The position numbers were made by a program, and so were the translations under genes. Below, in pieces: positions 23,510-32,621 of a stretch of 51,597 nt of DNA. The notes under the pieces were generated by a model. It saw nothing but the letters and a program-made list of their open reading frames with translations. It ran no database searches and was not told where the DNA came from. The DNA is from CAYVMD01 sp964452465 (GTDB lineage Bacteria; Armatimonadota; JACIXR01): contig CAYVMD010000013.1 of assembly GCA_964452465.1 (NCBI GenBank), positions 1 through 51,597 of the forward strand, given 5' to 3'. Numbering within the stretch: position 1 is the stretch's first letter; each line of letters opens with the position of its first letter.

Positions 23510-26452
23510 TTATTTGCTTACCTCGACCGTTGCCCTCCTTCTCGTCTCGGGGATGCCTATCCCCACCTCGTGCTTCCCCGGCTGTGTTAATCTCAGGGAG
23601 AACTTGACTTCCCTCCTCTCCCCGGGGGCGAGATCGAGTTTGTGTTGTTCTACTGCCTTCCCATCCAAATAGAGGACAACGGGACAGAGATCGGAGATAG
23701 GACCTTTGTTCATAACCATAGCGGAAATCTCCAAAACCTCTCCTACCTTCACCTGCTTTTTACTCACCTTCGTCGCTGAGCATTGAAAGGCAGTGGTTAT
23801 AAGTTGATCGATCCTGAAGTTGCCACGAAGCCTTATATCGGCGGAGGAAGAGCCTACCATCACCTCGAAATCCCCCGGCTCCACAACCTTTCTCATGTTG
23901 ATGTCGAAGAAGGCAAGGTCGTCAGCCTTCAGTTGGAACTCCACCTTGGTGCTCTCACCGGGCTTCAAGGTTATCCTCTTGAATCTCTTCAATTCCTTAA
24001 CCGGTCTCGCTGCCGAGGCGATAACATCGTGGAGATAGAGTTGAACCACCTCATCCCCTACCCTATCTCCAACATTGCGCACCTGGCAGCTTATCTTCAC
24101 ATCTCCCGTGTTGGGATCCGCATCTATCTTGAGGTCGCTATATTCGAACTTGGTGTAGCTGAGCCCGTGACCGAAGGGGAAGAGAGGCGTACCGGACATG
24201 TCCACATAATCATAGCCCCTGCCCGTCGGCTTGAAGTTGTAATAGAGGGGAAGTTGCCCCACATACCTCGGCCAGGTTATGGGGAGTTTCCCTCCAGGGT
24301 TGTTCAAGCCAAACAAAGTCTCCGCTATGGCGGTACCACCCTCTTGGCCGGGATACCAAGCCATGAGGACCGCTGGCGTCCTGTCTATCCAGTCGCCGGT
24401 TACAGCGCTTCCCGCGATTATCACTACAATGGTGGGAGTGCCAGTCTTGAGAACCGCGTCGATCAACTCTTCCTGAAAGCCGGGCAGGTCTATGTTAGCC
24501 CTATCCATTCCCTCCCCTTCCACTATCCCTACGAAGACCACAGCAACATCGGCTTTCTTGGCTATCTCAGCCGCCTCCTCAATGCCAGCAGGCAATTCCC
24601 TCTTGCCATAGTCCCAACCAAGTTGGGCAACCGCAAAACCCTCGTGTTCGTAATACTCCATCTTTATATCGTATTCCCTGCCTGCTTCGAGCCTTATCCG
24701 AGCGGTATCCACAGAGGCTGCCCTATCACGCCAAGTATCTATGAGCAATTTGCCATCGATCCACAACCTAACTCCGTCGTCCGTGCGAGCGTAGATCTCG
24801 TAGACCCTCGTTTCGGGAGGGATCAACTTGCCCGTCCAGCGCACGCTGAAGTTATTGCTGGGGATAGAAGGATCGGGTGAGCCAAGCCCCCAATCGAAGT
24901 TGACCTCCTTATCGATCCTCACCAGAGGGGTCCCTTGAAATTTGGTGTTGGCGAAGTATTCGCCTTTGAGACCTTCCTGCCCATCAGGAGTCCTCAGATA
25001 TCGAGATGGGATGGCGTTGAAGTAGACTTTGCCTATGCTTATGTCACAGCCCCTTGCATATAATACTTCAGTGCCGGGCTTTACTATGTTCTTTATACCT
25101 TGGAGGGGGGTGACGCCTCGGGGAGGAATTCCGCTATAACCGCCCAGTCTTACCTCGTCGGCGCAGGGACCGATCACCGCTATTTTTTGGATCTTGTTCA
25201 AGTCCAAGGGGAGGAGGTTACCATCGTTCTTCAGGAGGACGATCGCCTTCCTTTCTGCCTCCAATGCCAATTGGGCATTGGACATGTTGCCTACTTCCTT
25301 CTCTGCCTCATCGGGATTGGCGTAGGGTTTATCGAAGAGCCCGATCAGAAACTTCGCCCTCAGGACCCTTCTCACTGCCTCGTTCAGAACATCCTGGGAT
25401 ATCATGCCCTGCTCCACCGCTTTAGCGAGAGGTTCGCCGTAGATATAAACGCCAGGCAATTCCACATCCATCCCTGCAGTGAGGGCTAATTTAGCAGTCT
25501 CCTCCGGCGTGGAGGCAACGCGATGGGCGTGAAATATCCCAGCAACCGAACCATAGTCGGAGACAACAAAGCCAGGGAAGTTCCATTCCCACCTGAGGAT
25601 ATCGGTTAGAAGCCAATAGTTGCTGGAGCAGGGTATGCCGTCGAGGGAATTGTAGGCGGCCATGACCGAGAGGGCTCCAGCATCGAAGCAGGCTTTATAG
25701 CCGGGGAAGTAGATCTCGCGCAAGATGCGCTCGGAGAAGTGGATCTCGTTGCTATCCCTACCTCCATCACCGACGAAGTTAGCAGTGTAGTGTTTGGGAG
25801 TAGTTATCACTCCTTCTTCTCTAATGGCCTTGCAGAAGGCTGCGCCCATGAGGCTGGTGAGGTAGGGATCCTCGCCATATGTTTCCTCGGTTCGCCCTGC
25901 TCTGACATCTCGGGCTATGTTGACCACCGGGGAGAGGACCTGATGGATTCCCCGCGCTCTAGTTTCCCTTCCAATGACCTTCGCCACTCGATACATCAGA
26001 TCGGGATCCCAGGTAGCGGCGAGTCCAATCGCTTGGGGAAAGCTGGTGCATCCCCGGGCAACGCAGCCGTGAAGAGCTTCGTCGTGAACGATAACTGGGA
26101 TACCCAAGCGGCCCTCTTCGATAGCGCGGCGTTGGAACCAGTTTGACCTTACGGCGCCTTCCTTCGGAGGAAAGTCGCGGGTGACACAAGTTAGGTTACC
26201 TACGGGGAGATCCCCCCCGGATTGGAGTTGATGGATTTTCTCTTCGGTCGTCATCCTGCCGAGGAGGTCCTCAACCCTTACATCTACGGGGAGGTTGGGG
26301 TTCTCATAGGGGTCCATCCTGCCGTTCTTGTTGAAGTCGATCCAGTTATCGTGGTAGATGTCCTTCTTTTCCACATCAGGGGGCACATAGTATTTAGAGC
26401 TGTTCGCCCCCATCAAACCGAACAAAACTAAGGGAGCCATGACCCAAAACAC
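23510..26452 (-). CDS. Secreted GH3 beta-glucosidase-type hydrolase with PA14 and C-terminal CARDB-like domain
   Basis: This 980-residue protein has a short signal segment (MFWVMAPLVLFGLMGANSS), then a calcium-loop-like motif (DFNKNGRMDPYE, 39-50) as seen in many secreted GH3 enzymes. The (alpha/beta)8 domain contains GEDPYLTS and the nucleophile D299 in GFVVSDYGSV. The second alpha/beta domain is split by a PA14 module (about 500-640), followed by a fibronectin-III-like domain (about 800-885) and a CARDB-like tail (about 890-980). Family members release terminal glucose, xylose or arabinose residues. The start is a GTG at 26452 with GGAGG 8 nt upstream. A perfect -35 promoter lies upstream, so it is transcribed separately from the GH36 gene. 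Confidence 0.92.
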   Translation of the reverse strand: MFWVMAPLVLFGLMGANSSKYYVPPDVEKKDIYHDNWIDFNKNGRMDPYENPNLPVDVRVEDLLGRMTTEEKIHQLQSGGDLPVGNLTCVTRDFPPKEGAVRSNWFQRRAIEEGRLGIPVIVHDEALHGCVARGCTSFPQAIGLAATWDPDLMYRVAKVIGRETRARGIHQVLSPVVNIARDVRAGRTEETYGEDPYLTSLMGAAFCKAIREEGVITTPKHYTANFVGDGGRDSNEIHFSERILREIYFPGYKACFDAGALSVMAAYNSLDGIPCSSNYWLLTDILRWEWNFPGFVVSDYGSVAGIFHAHRVASTPEETAKLALTAGMDVELPGVYIYGEPLAKAVEQGMISQDVLNEAVRRVLRAKFLIGLFDKPYANPDEAEKEVGNMSNAQLALEAERKAIVLLKNDGNLLPLDLNKIQKIAVIGPCADEVRLGGYSGIPPRGVTPLQGIKNIVKPGTEVLYARGCDISIGKVYFNAIPSRYLRTPDGQEGLKGEYFANTKFQGTPLVRIDKEVNFDWGLGSPDPSIPSNNFSVRWTGKLIPPETRVYEIYARTDDGVRLWIDGKLLIDTWRDRAASVDTARIRLEAGREYDIKMEYYEHEGFAVAQLGWDYGKRELPAGIEEAAEIAKKADVAVVFVGIVEGEGMDRANIDLPGFQEELIDAVLKTGTPTIVVIIAGSAVTGDWIDRTPAVLMAWYPGQEGGTAIAETLFGLNNPGGKLPITWPRYVGQLPLYYNFKPTGRGYDYVDMSGTPLFPFGHGLSYTKFEYSDLKIDADPNTGDVKISCQVRNVGDRVGDEVVQLYLHDVIASAARPVKELKRFKRITLKPGESTKVEFQLKADDLAFFDINMRKVVEPGDFEVMVGSSSADIRLRGNFRIDQLITTAFQCSATKVSKKQVKVGEVLEISAMVMNKGPISDLCPVVLYLDGKAVEQHKLDLAPGERREVKFSLRLTQPGKHEVGIGIPETRRRATVEVSK

Positions 26453-26489
26453 AAATTATCCCTCCTTTCAGGTAATAGTTTATTATCGG

Positions 26490-26519
26490 AGATTAGCCTC
26501 GCTACCCCATCCTTGTCAA
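26490..26519 (-). promoter_or_regulatory. Promoter for the GH3 gene
   Basis: A consensus TTGACA, an 18-bp spacer and TAATCT lie about 38 nt upstream of the GTG start, between the GH36 stop and the GH3 gene. Confidence 0.6.
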
Positions 26520-26548
26520 GCCTTAATCCCCTAATAAGTAGAGCGGGA

Positions 26549-29062
26549 TTATAGTTCCTTATAGCGAATGATGAGACTGCTTCTTTTATTGGGCAGGCGA
26601 AGCTCCAAGCCCTCCTTCAGCAATTTTTCTCCTTTGACCTTCCTAGTGGCCCGCTTCAAGGAATCGTCCACGAACTCCAAGACATATTCGGCGGAGGGAG
26701 AGATGCCTCGGGGCACCACTATTAGTCCTAAATATTCGCAGTTGGGTCGTCGAAAGGCGTATATTATCCCTTCCTTCAAATCGGAGCGATGGAATTGATA
26801 GACGACGAACTGCTCAAGGGACTTGGAGGGAGGCGTTAGGGAATAGAAATCGCCCAGCCAATATTTGCGGTTCTCCTTAGCCTCGTTGATCATATTCCTC
26901 CCCAAATCCCAGGGAAAATCCTTGTCGAGATACGGCCACTCGCAAATCGCTCCCGCGGTCTGGCCGCTCCTGAATTCGTAGGGCTCGGGTGACCAAATGC
27001 CAACCGTAAACAAGGGCAAATAGAGAGCAAGCCCCTGAGTTTGCGTCTGATTCCATTCGGGGTGCCCAGGCGAACAACCCGTATCGCTCCTCCAAAGGGG
27101 GATGGAACGCATACAGGTCTCAAGGTCTATCCTCCTTCCCCCACTTGCACAATTGTCTATCCACAGCCCGGGGTGCCTCCTCAAAATCTCATCCCACATC
27201 TCATAAAGTCCCTCAACATACCTTATCTCCGTCATCCCCTGGCGATCAGGCTCATCGTTAGCCCGCCAGTAGGGAAGCGGATCGATGTTGAAATCGTTGC
27301 GGTATATGTCAACGCCATAGAATTCTACTATGTTGGAGATGAGATCGGTAAGCCATCCGCGCGCCTCCGGCTCGTTAAGTTTGAAGAGACCGCCCTTCTC
27401 CCCTCCGAATACCCACTCCGGGTGTTCCCTCGCTATCTTCGTGCCCGGCGCCACCCTCTCTGGCTCCACCCAAAGGATGAACCTCATCCCCAATTTGTGG
27501 CAGAGGTCGCTTATGGGCTTGAGACCATTAGGGAAAGCTTTGGGTTTGTGATACCAATTGCCCACCCCGTTGGGGAAATCGCCCTGGAACCAACCCGCAT
27601 CAAACCAATAGGTGTCACAGCCCAATCGATGAGCGGAACGCACCGCCTCCAATTGTCCCTCCTCCGTAGCCCAAGAAGGAAGAGTGAAGTTATAGCGATC
27701 GAAGGTCTGGAGGGCAATGGGCAATTCGGGGACCTTGCCGTTCACCTTGGGTAGGTAATGGGAAAGCATCAATCGGCGGAAGCGATTGTGTGCCTCCCAA
27801 ATATCGCCTTCCCAGGGCAGAAGCAAGATACGAGGAGTCCTTATCCTCTCCTCCGGATGCAGTTTAAGGTGGGTGAGCTCCATCCCCGCCTTAAGGTGAG
27901 TTTCGCAAGAAGGTGTATTGGGACGTTCGAAGGAAACCGCCCACTGCCCCGTCCAACCAATAGCGAGGATCACTCCCCTGTGGGCATATTGGAAGTTCAT
28001 GAAGGGAAAACCGCTGATGGAGGAAGGACGCCCTCCGGTAGGGGCGATTTGCAAGGTTTTCCCCACGGGTAGAGGGGTGTCAAAGGGAAGGAAGGAATCC
28101 TCGTTACAGGAATCGCCGTGAAGTTGATGGAGGACACCTTCTCGATGCACATTACCGGTGGCGAGGAGGACATCCAAGGCTTTGATGTTCTCTATGATGG
28201 GGGTGTCCTCCTTTCCTCTATTCTCGAAATATAGCACCCACTCCACGGCGGGGAAATCCTTGAATACCTTCAAATCCGCCTCCACCAATAAGTGGGTCTG
28301 GGGATCGAGCCAGGAAACCCTGTAGGTTATCCTATCTCCATCCTCCCTCTCCTCCACTCGTTTCTCCCAGGTATTCAGAAAGGATGAAGAAGGAACGCCC
28401 CCATAAATGAAGGAGAAAGGAGGAAATTTCATATCGGAAAGTATGAGGTTAATCCTCCCTTCGTCCAGCCATATCGTCCTTCCATCCTCCAATATTATCT
28501 GGGCATCCGCCCAATCGGATTGGTCGAAGGCAGGACCATCGGGCGTCGTGTCAACCTTCAAGATCAACTGCGAGGCGCCACGGGGAATTTTTACCTTTAT
28601 AGGATAGGGCTCGTCCCCACCCTTCAAGATGGGCGTCCTCTCTAATTCCTTTACCTCCACTCCTCCCACCTCTACGCTGAAGATGGCGCTTCCCCTCCTC
28701 CCTTGGGTATCGTAATTGTTGTCTATACCCACAAAGGCACGGAATTCCTTCGCCCCCTGGGGTAAGTGGACGATTATCTCGCTATTGGCATGGGTTCCCA
28801 ATCCGTGTTGGAAGTCTCTACTTCCTATCCTCAAAGGCGTATCCATGCAGGACTCGCCGAAGTGCAGGACGCTAAAATCCTGCCTCTTCAGTTCGAGTCT
28901 TAAGGGATAGGGAAAGGCTTCCTTGCCCAGGAAAGCCGAGCTTGCCCAATTGGCTAACGCCTTGAATTCCCTTTCCAAATTACCGCCCTTCACGAAAGCA
29001 CCTCCCTCGCTGAGGTTTAATAGCAACAAGCAAGTCCAAAGTAAGATAATTTTATCCCTCAT
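26549..29062 (-). CDS. Secreted alpha-galactosidase, GH36 with N-terminal NPCBM domain
   Basis: This 837-residue protein has a signal peptide (to about residue 22), an NPCBM-type binding domain (about 75-200, with GSRDFQHGLGTHANSEI and FVGIDNNYDTQGRRGSA), a beta-supersandwich N domain (AIGWTGQWA, 368-376), the TIM barrel and a C-terminal beta domain. The nucleophile is D590 (DIYRNDFNID) and acid/base D660 (PLWRSDTGCSPG), with the GH36 element DNCASGGRRIDLE between. It should remove alpha-linked galactose from oligo- or polysaccharides outside the cytoplasm. The gap to the upstream SDR is 45 nt. A GGAGG lies too far from the ATG at 29062; a weaker GGGAT is nearer. It is the last gene of the GH141-like/GH78/SDR/GH36 run. 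Confidence 0.9.
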   Translation of the reverse strand: MRDKIILLWTCLLLLNLSEGGAFVKGGNLEREFKALANWASSAFLGKEAFPYPLRLELKRQDFSVLHFGESCMDTPLRIGSRDFQHGLGTHANSEIIVHLPQGAKEFRAFVGIDNNYDTQGRRGSAIFSVEVGGVEVKELERTPILKGGDEPYPIKVKIPRGASQLILKVDTTPDGPAFDQSDWADAQIILEDGRTIWLDEGRINLILSDMKFPPFSFIYGGVPSSSFLNTWEKRVEEREDGDRITYRVSWLDPQTHLLVEADLKVFKDFPAVEWVLYFENRGKEDTPIIENIKALDVLLATGNVHREGVLHQLHGDSCNEDSFLPFDTPLPVGKTLQIAPTGGRPSSISGFPFMNFQYAHRGVILAIGWTGQWAVSFERPNTPSCETHLKAGMELTHLKLHPEERIRTPRILLLPWEGDIWEAHNRFRRLMLSHYLPKVNGKVPELPIALQTFDRYNFTLPSWATEEGQLEAVRSAHRLGCDTYWFDAGWFQGDFPNGVGNWYHKPKAFPNGLKPISDLCHKLGMRFILWVEPERVAPGTKIAREHPEWVFGGEKGGLFKLNEPEARGWLTDLISNIVEFYGVDIYRNDFNIDPLPYWRANDEPDRQGMTEIRYVEGLYEMWDEILRRHPGLWIDNCASGGRRIDLETCMRSIPLWRSDTGCSPGHPEWNQTQTQGLALYLPLFTVGIWSPEPYEFRSGQTAGAICEWPYLDKDFPWDLGRNMINEAKENRKYWLGDFYSLTPPSKSLEQFVVYQFHRSDLKEGIIYAFRRPNCEYLGLIVVPRGISPSAEYVLEFVDDSLKRATRKVKGEKLLKEGLELRLPNKRSSLIIRYKEL

Positions 29063-29107
29063 TACTTGTTATCCCAAGATAAAATCCTCCTTGAAGTCCT
29101 TTCTTAT

Positions 29108-29884
29108 TTACCACAAGGTATATCCACCATCGATCACGAGAACCTGACCCGTCATGAAGGAGGATGCATCAGAAGCGAGGTATACGACCGCTCCACCTAA
29201 CTCCCAGGGTTGACCGGGACGTTGCATCGGCGTCATGCCGATCCAATATTTAATAGCCATCTCCGTTTTAAGGAGCTCCTTGGTCATGGGCGTCTCCATG
29301 TAGCCGGGGGCAATGGCGTTCACACGTATGCCATACTTCGCCCACTCGGCTGCCAGGGATCGCGTGAGCATGATAACCCCTGCCTTCGATGCGTTATAAG
29401 AGACCTGGGGCTGAGGATTATTAACTATGAGCCCGGACATGGAGGCTATATTGATGATGTTGCCCTTTCTTCGCTCGATCATATGGCGTCCAACCCGCTG
29501 AGAGCAAAGGAAGACGGCGGTAAGGTTTACATTGATCACATCGTCCCAATCCTTTCGACTCATCGCTTCAGCGGGCACATGCCTGACAATGCCGGCGTTG
29601 TTCACCAATATGTCTATCTTGCCAAATCTATCCAGGGTGTTTTTCACCATTGCCTCCACCTCTGCCTCGTTCGTAACATCGGTCCTGAGAGCAATGCATT
29701 GTCTACCGGTTGCCTCGGCGATCCTCCGCGCGGTGGAATGGGCAAGGGGTTCATTTATATCGGCGATTACGATATCGGCGCCCGCCTCCGCTAACGCCTG
29801 GGCCATAGCCTCGCCCAATCCCTGGGCAGCTCCGGTGACGATGGCCACCCTCCCGCTCAAGTCGAATAAGTCCATAACCGACAC
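29108..29884 (-). CDS. SDR-family oxidoreductase (gluconate 5-dehydrogenase/KduD-like)
   Basis: This is a short-chain dehydrogenase of about 258 residues. It has the cofactor motif VTGAAQGLGEAMAQAL, the NNAGIV motif, a catalytic Ser/Tyr-Lys set in SMSGLIVNNPQPQVSYNASKAG, and a C terminus ending VLVIDGGYTLW. It most resembles gluconate 5-dehydrogenase and 2-deoxy-D-gluconate 3-dehydrogenase, which handle oxidised sugars from pectin or rhamnose breakdown. The start is uncertain: GGAGG abuts a GTG at 29896, lies 11 nt from the GTG at 29884 (chosen) and 20 nt from the ATG at 29875. It lies between GH78 and GH36 on the same strand, so it may process a monosaccharide made by this operon, possibly oxidised L-rhamnose. 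Confidence 0.9.
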   Translation of the reverse strand: MSVMDLFDLSGRVAIVTGAAQGLGEAMAQALAEAGADIVIADINEPLAHSTARRIAEATGRQCIALRTDVTNEAEVEAMVKNTLDRFGKIDILVNNAGIVRHVPAEAMSRKDWDDVINVNLTAVFLCSQRVGRHMIERRKGNIINIASMSGLIVNNPQPQVSYNASKAGVIMLTRSLAAEWAKYGIRVNAIAPGYMETPMTKELLKTEMAIKYWIGMTPMQRPGQPWELGGAVVYLASDASSFMTGQVLVIDGGYTLW

Positions 29885-29931
29885 GCCAAGATTCACCTCC
29901 CTTCAATTGACAAGGCTTCCGTTAGCACCCT

Positions 29932-32607
29932 TCAGAGAACCCTGAGCCTATAAGATCCAGAGCCGATTTGGAGCACGATATACTTCTCATCCTCCTCACA
30001 TCCCATGATCCCCTCTACCTTATTTAGCAGTTTGCCTGCCCTAAAGATATCGACCTCGCCTTCCTTCACGACATAATCCCTGTCCGGTCCCTTCAGTTTG
30101 GGAATGAAGACCTTAGCCTTAGTATTAAAGGGGATCTTTAATTCTAAGACTAGGCTCTCTCCTTCCTTAGTCCAATTCGATACGATAACCCCCTTGATCG
30201 TCTTCAGGGAGCACCTGACCCGTTCCAAACCGTTGGGGATGTTAGGTCTGATGATAAACTCTCTGAACCCCGGGCCCTCCTCGGTAGGGATTATCCCCGC
30301 CAGCCCCTTATAAAACCAGGAACCTATGGCGCCATGCATGGGATGGTCGTGGGAGTTCATCCCTGGTCCCGTCATAAGCTCCCAACGCTCCCAAATAGTC
30401 GTAGCTCCGTTGAGGATCATATATCCCCAACTTGGGTAGGTCGTCTGGGTAGATAGAGTGTAGGCGACATCCACGAAACCCAGATCCGTCAAGGTCTCTA
30501 AAAGGAATTTCGTGCATTGATTGCCCGTTGCCAGGTGGTTATCGTGGATCTCAGCGATATCCCTCAGAAGGTTTTCTATCACCCCTTTCCTATTCTCTTC
30601 TGGCACTATCCCCAAATACAAGGGGAAGACTTGGCTTGCTTGGCTTCCCTTAGCGTATATGTTCCTACTCCGATCTAAAAATGCGGCGTTGAACTTCTCC
30701 TTGATCATCTCCGATAGTTCTCTATATTTCTTCTCATCCTCCCGTTTGCCGAGGACAGAAGCGATTTTGGAGAGGATCTTTGCGTCGTAATAATAGAAGC
30801 CCGTGGACATCAACTCCCCTGGGGTTACAGCGGAAATCGCACTATCTCCTATACATTCGCCTATGGGAGAAGCCCAGTCGCCCCACATGCTGTAGTGAAT
30901 TATATAATCCTCCGCCATGTTACTAAGGTAATCAACCCATTTTTTCATTCCCTCGTAATGTTCCTCCAAGATCCTCCTATCGTTATAGTGAACATAAAGC
31001 GCCCAAGGAACGAGCAGATAACAACTGCTGACGGGGTCGGCAGGTCTATACCCATATACGAATGGAGCGGTATCCGTGATAGCACCGGTGATTTGACCTT
31101 GCTCATCCTGGATATCATCTATCCACTTGGAGTAGAGATTAGCCATCCTAAAATTGAATATCGCCTCCTCATATCGAGCGGTCATGTCGTTTAACCAACC
31201 CATGCGTTCCCTCCGTTGCGGGCAGTCCGTGGGAACGCTGTGAAGGTTGTTGGCTTCTGTCCAAACTATGTTGTTGTATATTTGATTAAGCAAAGGATTG
31301 CTACACTGGAACTGCCCAATGCGTTCCACCGAAGAACGCACCACTCTCCCGAGGATGTTCTCCAAGGTAGGAGTTCCCGGAAATCCCTCCACCTGCACAT
31401 ATCTAAACCCATGATAGGTGAACCTCGGCTCATACTCCTCCACGCCTTTTCCCTTCAATATGTATACATCCCCTGCCCTTATCCCTCCCAAATTTTCCTG
31501 ATTAACGGTTCCGTCCTCGTATAACACCTCCGCAAACCTCAGCGTTACCTTACTTCCCCTCGGACCGCTCACCCTGAGCCTTACCCAGCCAGCGATATTT
31601 TGCCCTAAATCATAGACATATATCCCAGGTTTTGGATTGGTAACGCTGATGGGAGTAAGATCTTGAACCACTTTGATGGGCTCTACCATTTGGGAAACGA
31701 GGATCCCTCCCGGAGGCTCAGCGATTAAGGGGGACCTCCACTCCCTCTTCAATTCTTCCTCGCTGTATTCCGGGGTATCCCAGCCGGGCTTCTCCAACCT
31801 CGCATCGTAGGTCTCACCGTCGTAAATGTTGTTCTCCACTATGGGTCCCCTGCTAACCAACCACCCCTCTTTGGAAGTGAAAATGCTAACCTTGTCGCCA
31901 TCGACGAATTCTATGTTCATCTGCAATATCACTTGGGGTCTGTTCCGAAAGCCTTGATGGACATTGCCCCACCATCCATTTCCCAGGATGATGCCCACGA
32001 CATTTCTCCCCGTCTTCACATAGTTATCTATGTTGTATGTGGTGTAGAGGACGCGTTTCGCATAGTTAGTCCATCCGGGATCGAGGACATTGTCCCCCAC
32101 TTTCCTCCCATTTATCCTCAACTCATAGTATCCTATCCCACTTATGTAGGCACGAGCCCTTTTTATGGGCTTCTCCAAAACGAACTCCCTTCTAAACAAA
32201 GGGGCGACCCCGTTATCCAGGTAAGGATGGGTGATCCATACTCCCTGCCAATCCCGGGAGTTTAATAAGCCACACTCGAAGGTTGCCACATCGCTGAAGG
32301 GAGAAACATTTCCATCCTTATCCCAAATGCGAATCCTCCAAAAATAGGTTCGCCCACTCTCGAGTTCTCGCCCCGAATATTCCACATTAGTGGACTGGGA
32401 GGTTTCCACCTTCCCACTGTCCCACATATCCCCGATCTCCCTCTCTATATTCTCCCAACTGCTTGCCACTAATATTTGAAATGCGGTTTGATACTGCCCC
32501 CGGATATCGGTCTCCACCCTCCAGGAGAAGCGAGGTTTTAAAGTGTCTATCCCTATTGGATTTATCCTATATTCGCACAATAGATCCTGGGGGATAAAGC
32601 TCCCCAT
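29932..32607 (-). CDS. Alpha-L-rhamnosidase, GH78
   Basis: This 891-residue protein lacks a signal peptide and is probably cytoplasmic. It begins with a fibronectin-like domain (IDTLKPRFSWRVE), then the rhamnosidase N-terminal beta domain (ARAYISGIGYYELRINGRKVG, 151-171), a concanavalin-like domain, the (alpha/alpha)6 catalytic domain and a C-terminal beta-sandwich. The catalytic acid is E467 in DCPQRRERMGW, the conserved GH78 signature; GQNIAGWVRLRVSGPRGS is another typical stretch. The ATG at 32607 has GGAAGGTG upstream and follows the beta-helix gene by 14 nt. It should release L-rhamnose from short oligosaccharides taken into the cell. Confidence 0.93.
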   Translation of the reverse strand: MGSFIPQDLLCEYRINPIGIDTLKPRFSWRVETDIRGQYQTAFQILVASSWENIEREIGDMWDSGKVETSQSTNVEYSGRELESGRTYFWRIRIWDKDGNVSPFSDVATFECGLLNSRDWQGVWITHPYLDNGVAPLFRREFVLEKPIKRARAYISGIGYYELRINGRKVGDNVLDPGWTNYAKRVLYTTYNIDNYVKTGRNVVGIILGNGWWGNVHQGFRNRPQVILQMNIEFVDGDKVSIFTSKEGWLVSRGPIVENNIYDGETYDARLEKPGWDTPEYSEEELKREWRSPLIAEPPGGILVSQMVEPIKVVQDLTPISVTNPKPGIYVYDLGQNIAGWVRLRVSGPRGSKVTLRFAEVLYEDGTVNQENLGGIRAGDVYILKGKGVEEYEPRFTYHGFRYVQVEGFPGTPTLENILGRVVRSSVERIGQFQCSNPLLNQIYNNIVWTEANNLHSVPTDCPQRRERMGWLNDMTARYEEAIFNFRMANLYSKWIDDIQDEQGQITGAITDTAPFVYGYRPADPVSSCYLLVPWALYVHYNDRRILEEHYEGMKKWVDYLSNMAEDYIIHYSMWGDWASPIGECIGDSAISAVTPGELMSTGFYYYDAKILSKIASVLGKREDEKKYRELSEMIKEKFNAAFLDRSRNIYAKGSQASQVFPLYLGIVPEENRKGVIENLLRDIAEIHDNHLATGNQCTKFLLETLTDLGFVDVAYTLSTQTTYPSWGYMILNGATTIWERWELMTGPGMNSHDHPMHGAIGSWFYKGLAGIIPTEEGPGFREFIIRPNIPNGLERVRCSLKTIKGVIVSNWTKEGESLVLELKIPFNTKAKVFIPKLKGPDRDYVVKEGEVDIFRAGKLLNKVEGIMGCEEDEKYIVLQIGSGSYRLRVL

Positions 32608-32621
32608 TGTCCATCACCTTC

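Noticed and set aside
23783..24880. Long open frame antisense to the GH3 gene (365 codons)
   Set aside because: It lies wholly opposite a well-conserved GH3 enzyme, lacks a credible ribosome binding site or known domain, and is explained by codon bias of the real gene. Similar antisense frames occur over adh, gyrA and GH36.
29063..29085. Mini reading frame (TTG GGA TAA) behind the GGAGG upstream of GH36
   Set aside because: Two codons only; likely chance, although it leaves the GH36 start with a poorly spaced site.
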